From NCBI RefSeq assembly GCF_049670895.1, contig NZ_CP187170.1: a DNA stretch of 64,000 bases; one strand, 5' to 3'. The stretch's first letter is position 1; the number at the start of each line of letters is the position of its first letter. The DNA comes from Pasteurella sp049670895. GTDB lineage: Bacteria; Pseudomonadota; Gammaproteobacteria; Enterobacterales; Pasteurellaceae. This document shows, piece after piece, positions 63,731 through 64,000 of the stretch. The notes beneath the pieces are model-generated. The model had not been told where the DNA came from. It did not search any database and saw only the letters and a program-made list of their open reading frames with translations. Both the position numbers and the translations under genes were made by a program.

Positions 63731-64000
63731 ATGAGTGAATATAGTGTTTTAATAAAAAAAACAGAAAAATTTATTTTAGTTAATTATTTTTTAGAAGGCG
63801 TACTTAGTGTATTAGATCCTAAGCAAGATATTAATCTACTACCACCGAATATAACTTATTCTGCTTTGGGAAAACACATTAGGGAAAATTTATCAAAAAG
63901 TAGAGAGATTGATTTTGATGAACTTAGAGCAATAATGTCATTAGATAGCGATGATACATTTTTAAAATCTTTAGAACAAAAAATAAAAGAAGAATTTTCA
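63731..64000 (+). CDS. Third CdiI of the EC869 group (partial, runs off window)
   Basis: The 90 codons available begin MSEYSVLIKKTEKFILVNYF and contain KSREIDFDELRAIM, aligning with the 63019 and 35820 products over their first 90 residues, including the SREI motif. The divergence suggests a different specificity within one family. GTGAATTAAG precedes the ATG without a strong ribosome site. Confidence 0.72.
   Translation, partial: MSEYSVLIKKTEKFILVNYFLEGVLSVLDPKQDINLLPPNITYSALGKHIRENLSKSREIDFDELRAIMSLDSDDTFLKSLEQKIKEEFS

Overview
The window is a piece of a Pasteurellaceae chromosome. The 9-bp uptake signal AAGTGCGGT (Haemophilus influenzae type) and its complement recur more than twenty times, often as inverted pairs between genes. 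Composition is AT-rich and the conserved genes (dnaB-alr, pgi, minC/ycgL, nrdA, dacB/greA, kdsC-kdsD, rnpB) are typical of that family. I cannot fix the genus from sequence alone.

Layout. 1-6600: core genes (end of uvrD, dnaB-alr, pgi, minC, ycgL and a T4-type pyrimidine dimer glycosylase). 6600-14560: a complete minus-strand iron uptake operon of the FetM-FetP/Ftr1-P19 type, reading Ftr1 permease, P19 binding protein, DUF2318 Fe-S membrane protein, two FtsX-type permeases, ABC ATPase, TlpA-like lipoprotein and c-type cytochrome. 14800-25100: pepE, a DyP peroxidase, the lysO-ybjD pair, an nrdA without nrdB but with NrdR boxes, a MOSC protein, dacB, and greA with a leader terminator. 25180-30846: a decayed minus-strand Rhs island holding C-terminal toxin pieces (GIY-YIG, a PAAR-linked toxin, AHH, HNH) and immunity genes, including a PoNi homologue. 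It is bracketed by 17-bp inverted sequences resembling insertion-sequence ends.

30967-64000 is dominated by contact-dependent growth inhibition (CDI). It opens with a lipoprotein subtilisin autotransporter of the NalP/SphB1 type. Next comes a plus-strand array of immunity genes, nearly all preceded by a 5'-truncated toxin tail and many separated by a recurring element: an uptake-signal terminator stem, in its full form followed by about 100 bp and a GC-rich hairpin ending in GGGG. A core block (yhbY, kdsC-kdsD, rnpB, cutC) interrupts the array. The CDI locus proper is cdiB, cdiA (2727 aa, VENN motif at residues 2463-2466) and an Imm42-like cdiI. Downstream are further EndoU/immunity cassettes, a promoterless second cdiA 3' end that repeats about 1.65 kb of cdiA up to VENN and then carries a different (EC869-type DNase) toxin, its cdiI, and at least one more toxin-tail/immunity unit running off the window.

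The genes suggest a working CDI system beside a large reservoir of silent toxin tips and about twenty immunity genes. The uptake signals in the spacer repeat and the long cdiA duplication offer obvious routes for exchanging the active toxin tip by transformation or recombination. That interpretation is inference; the repeats, fragments and junctions are read directly from the sequence.
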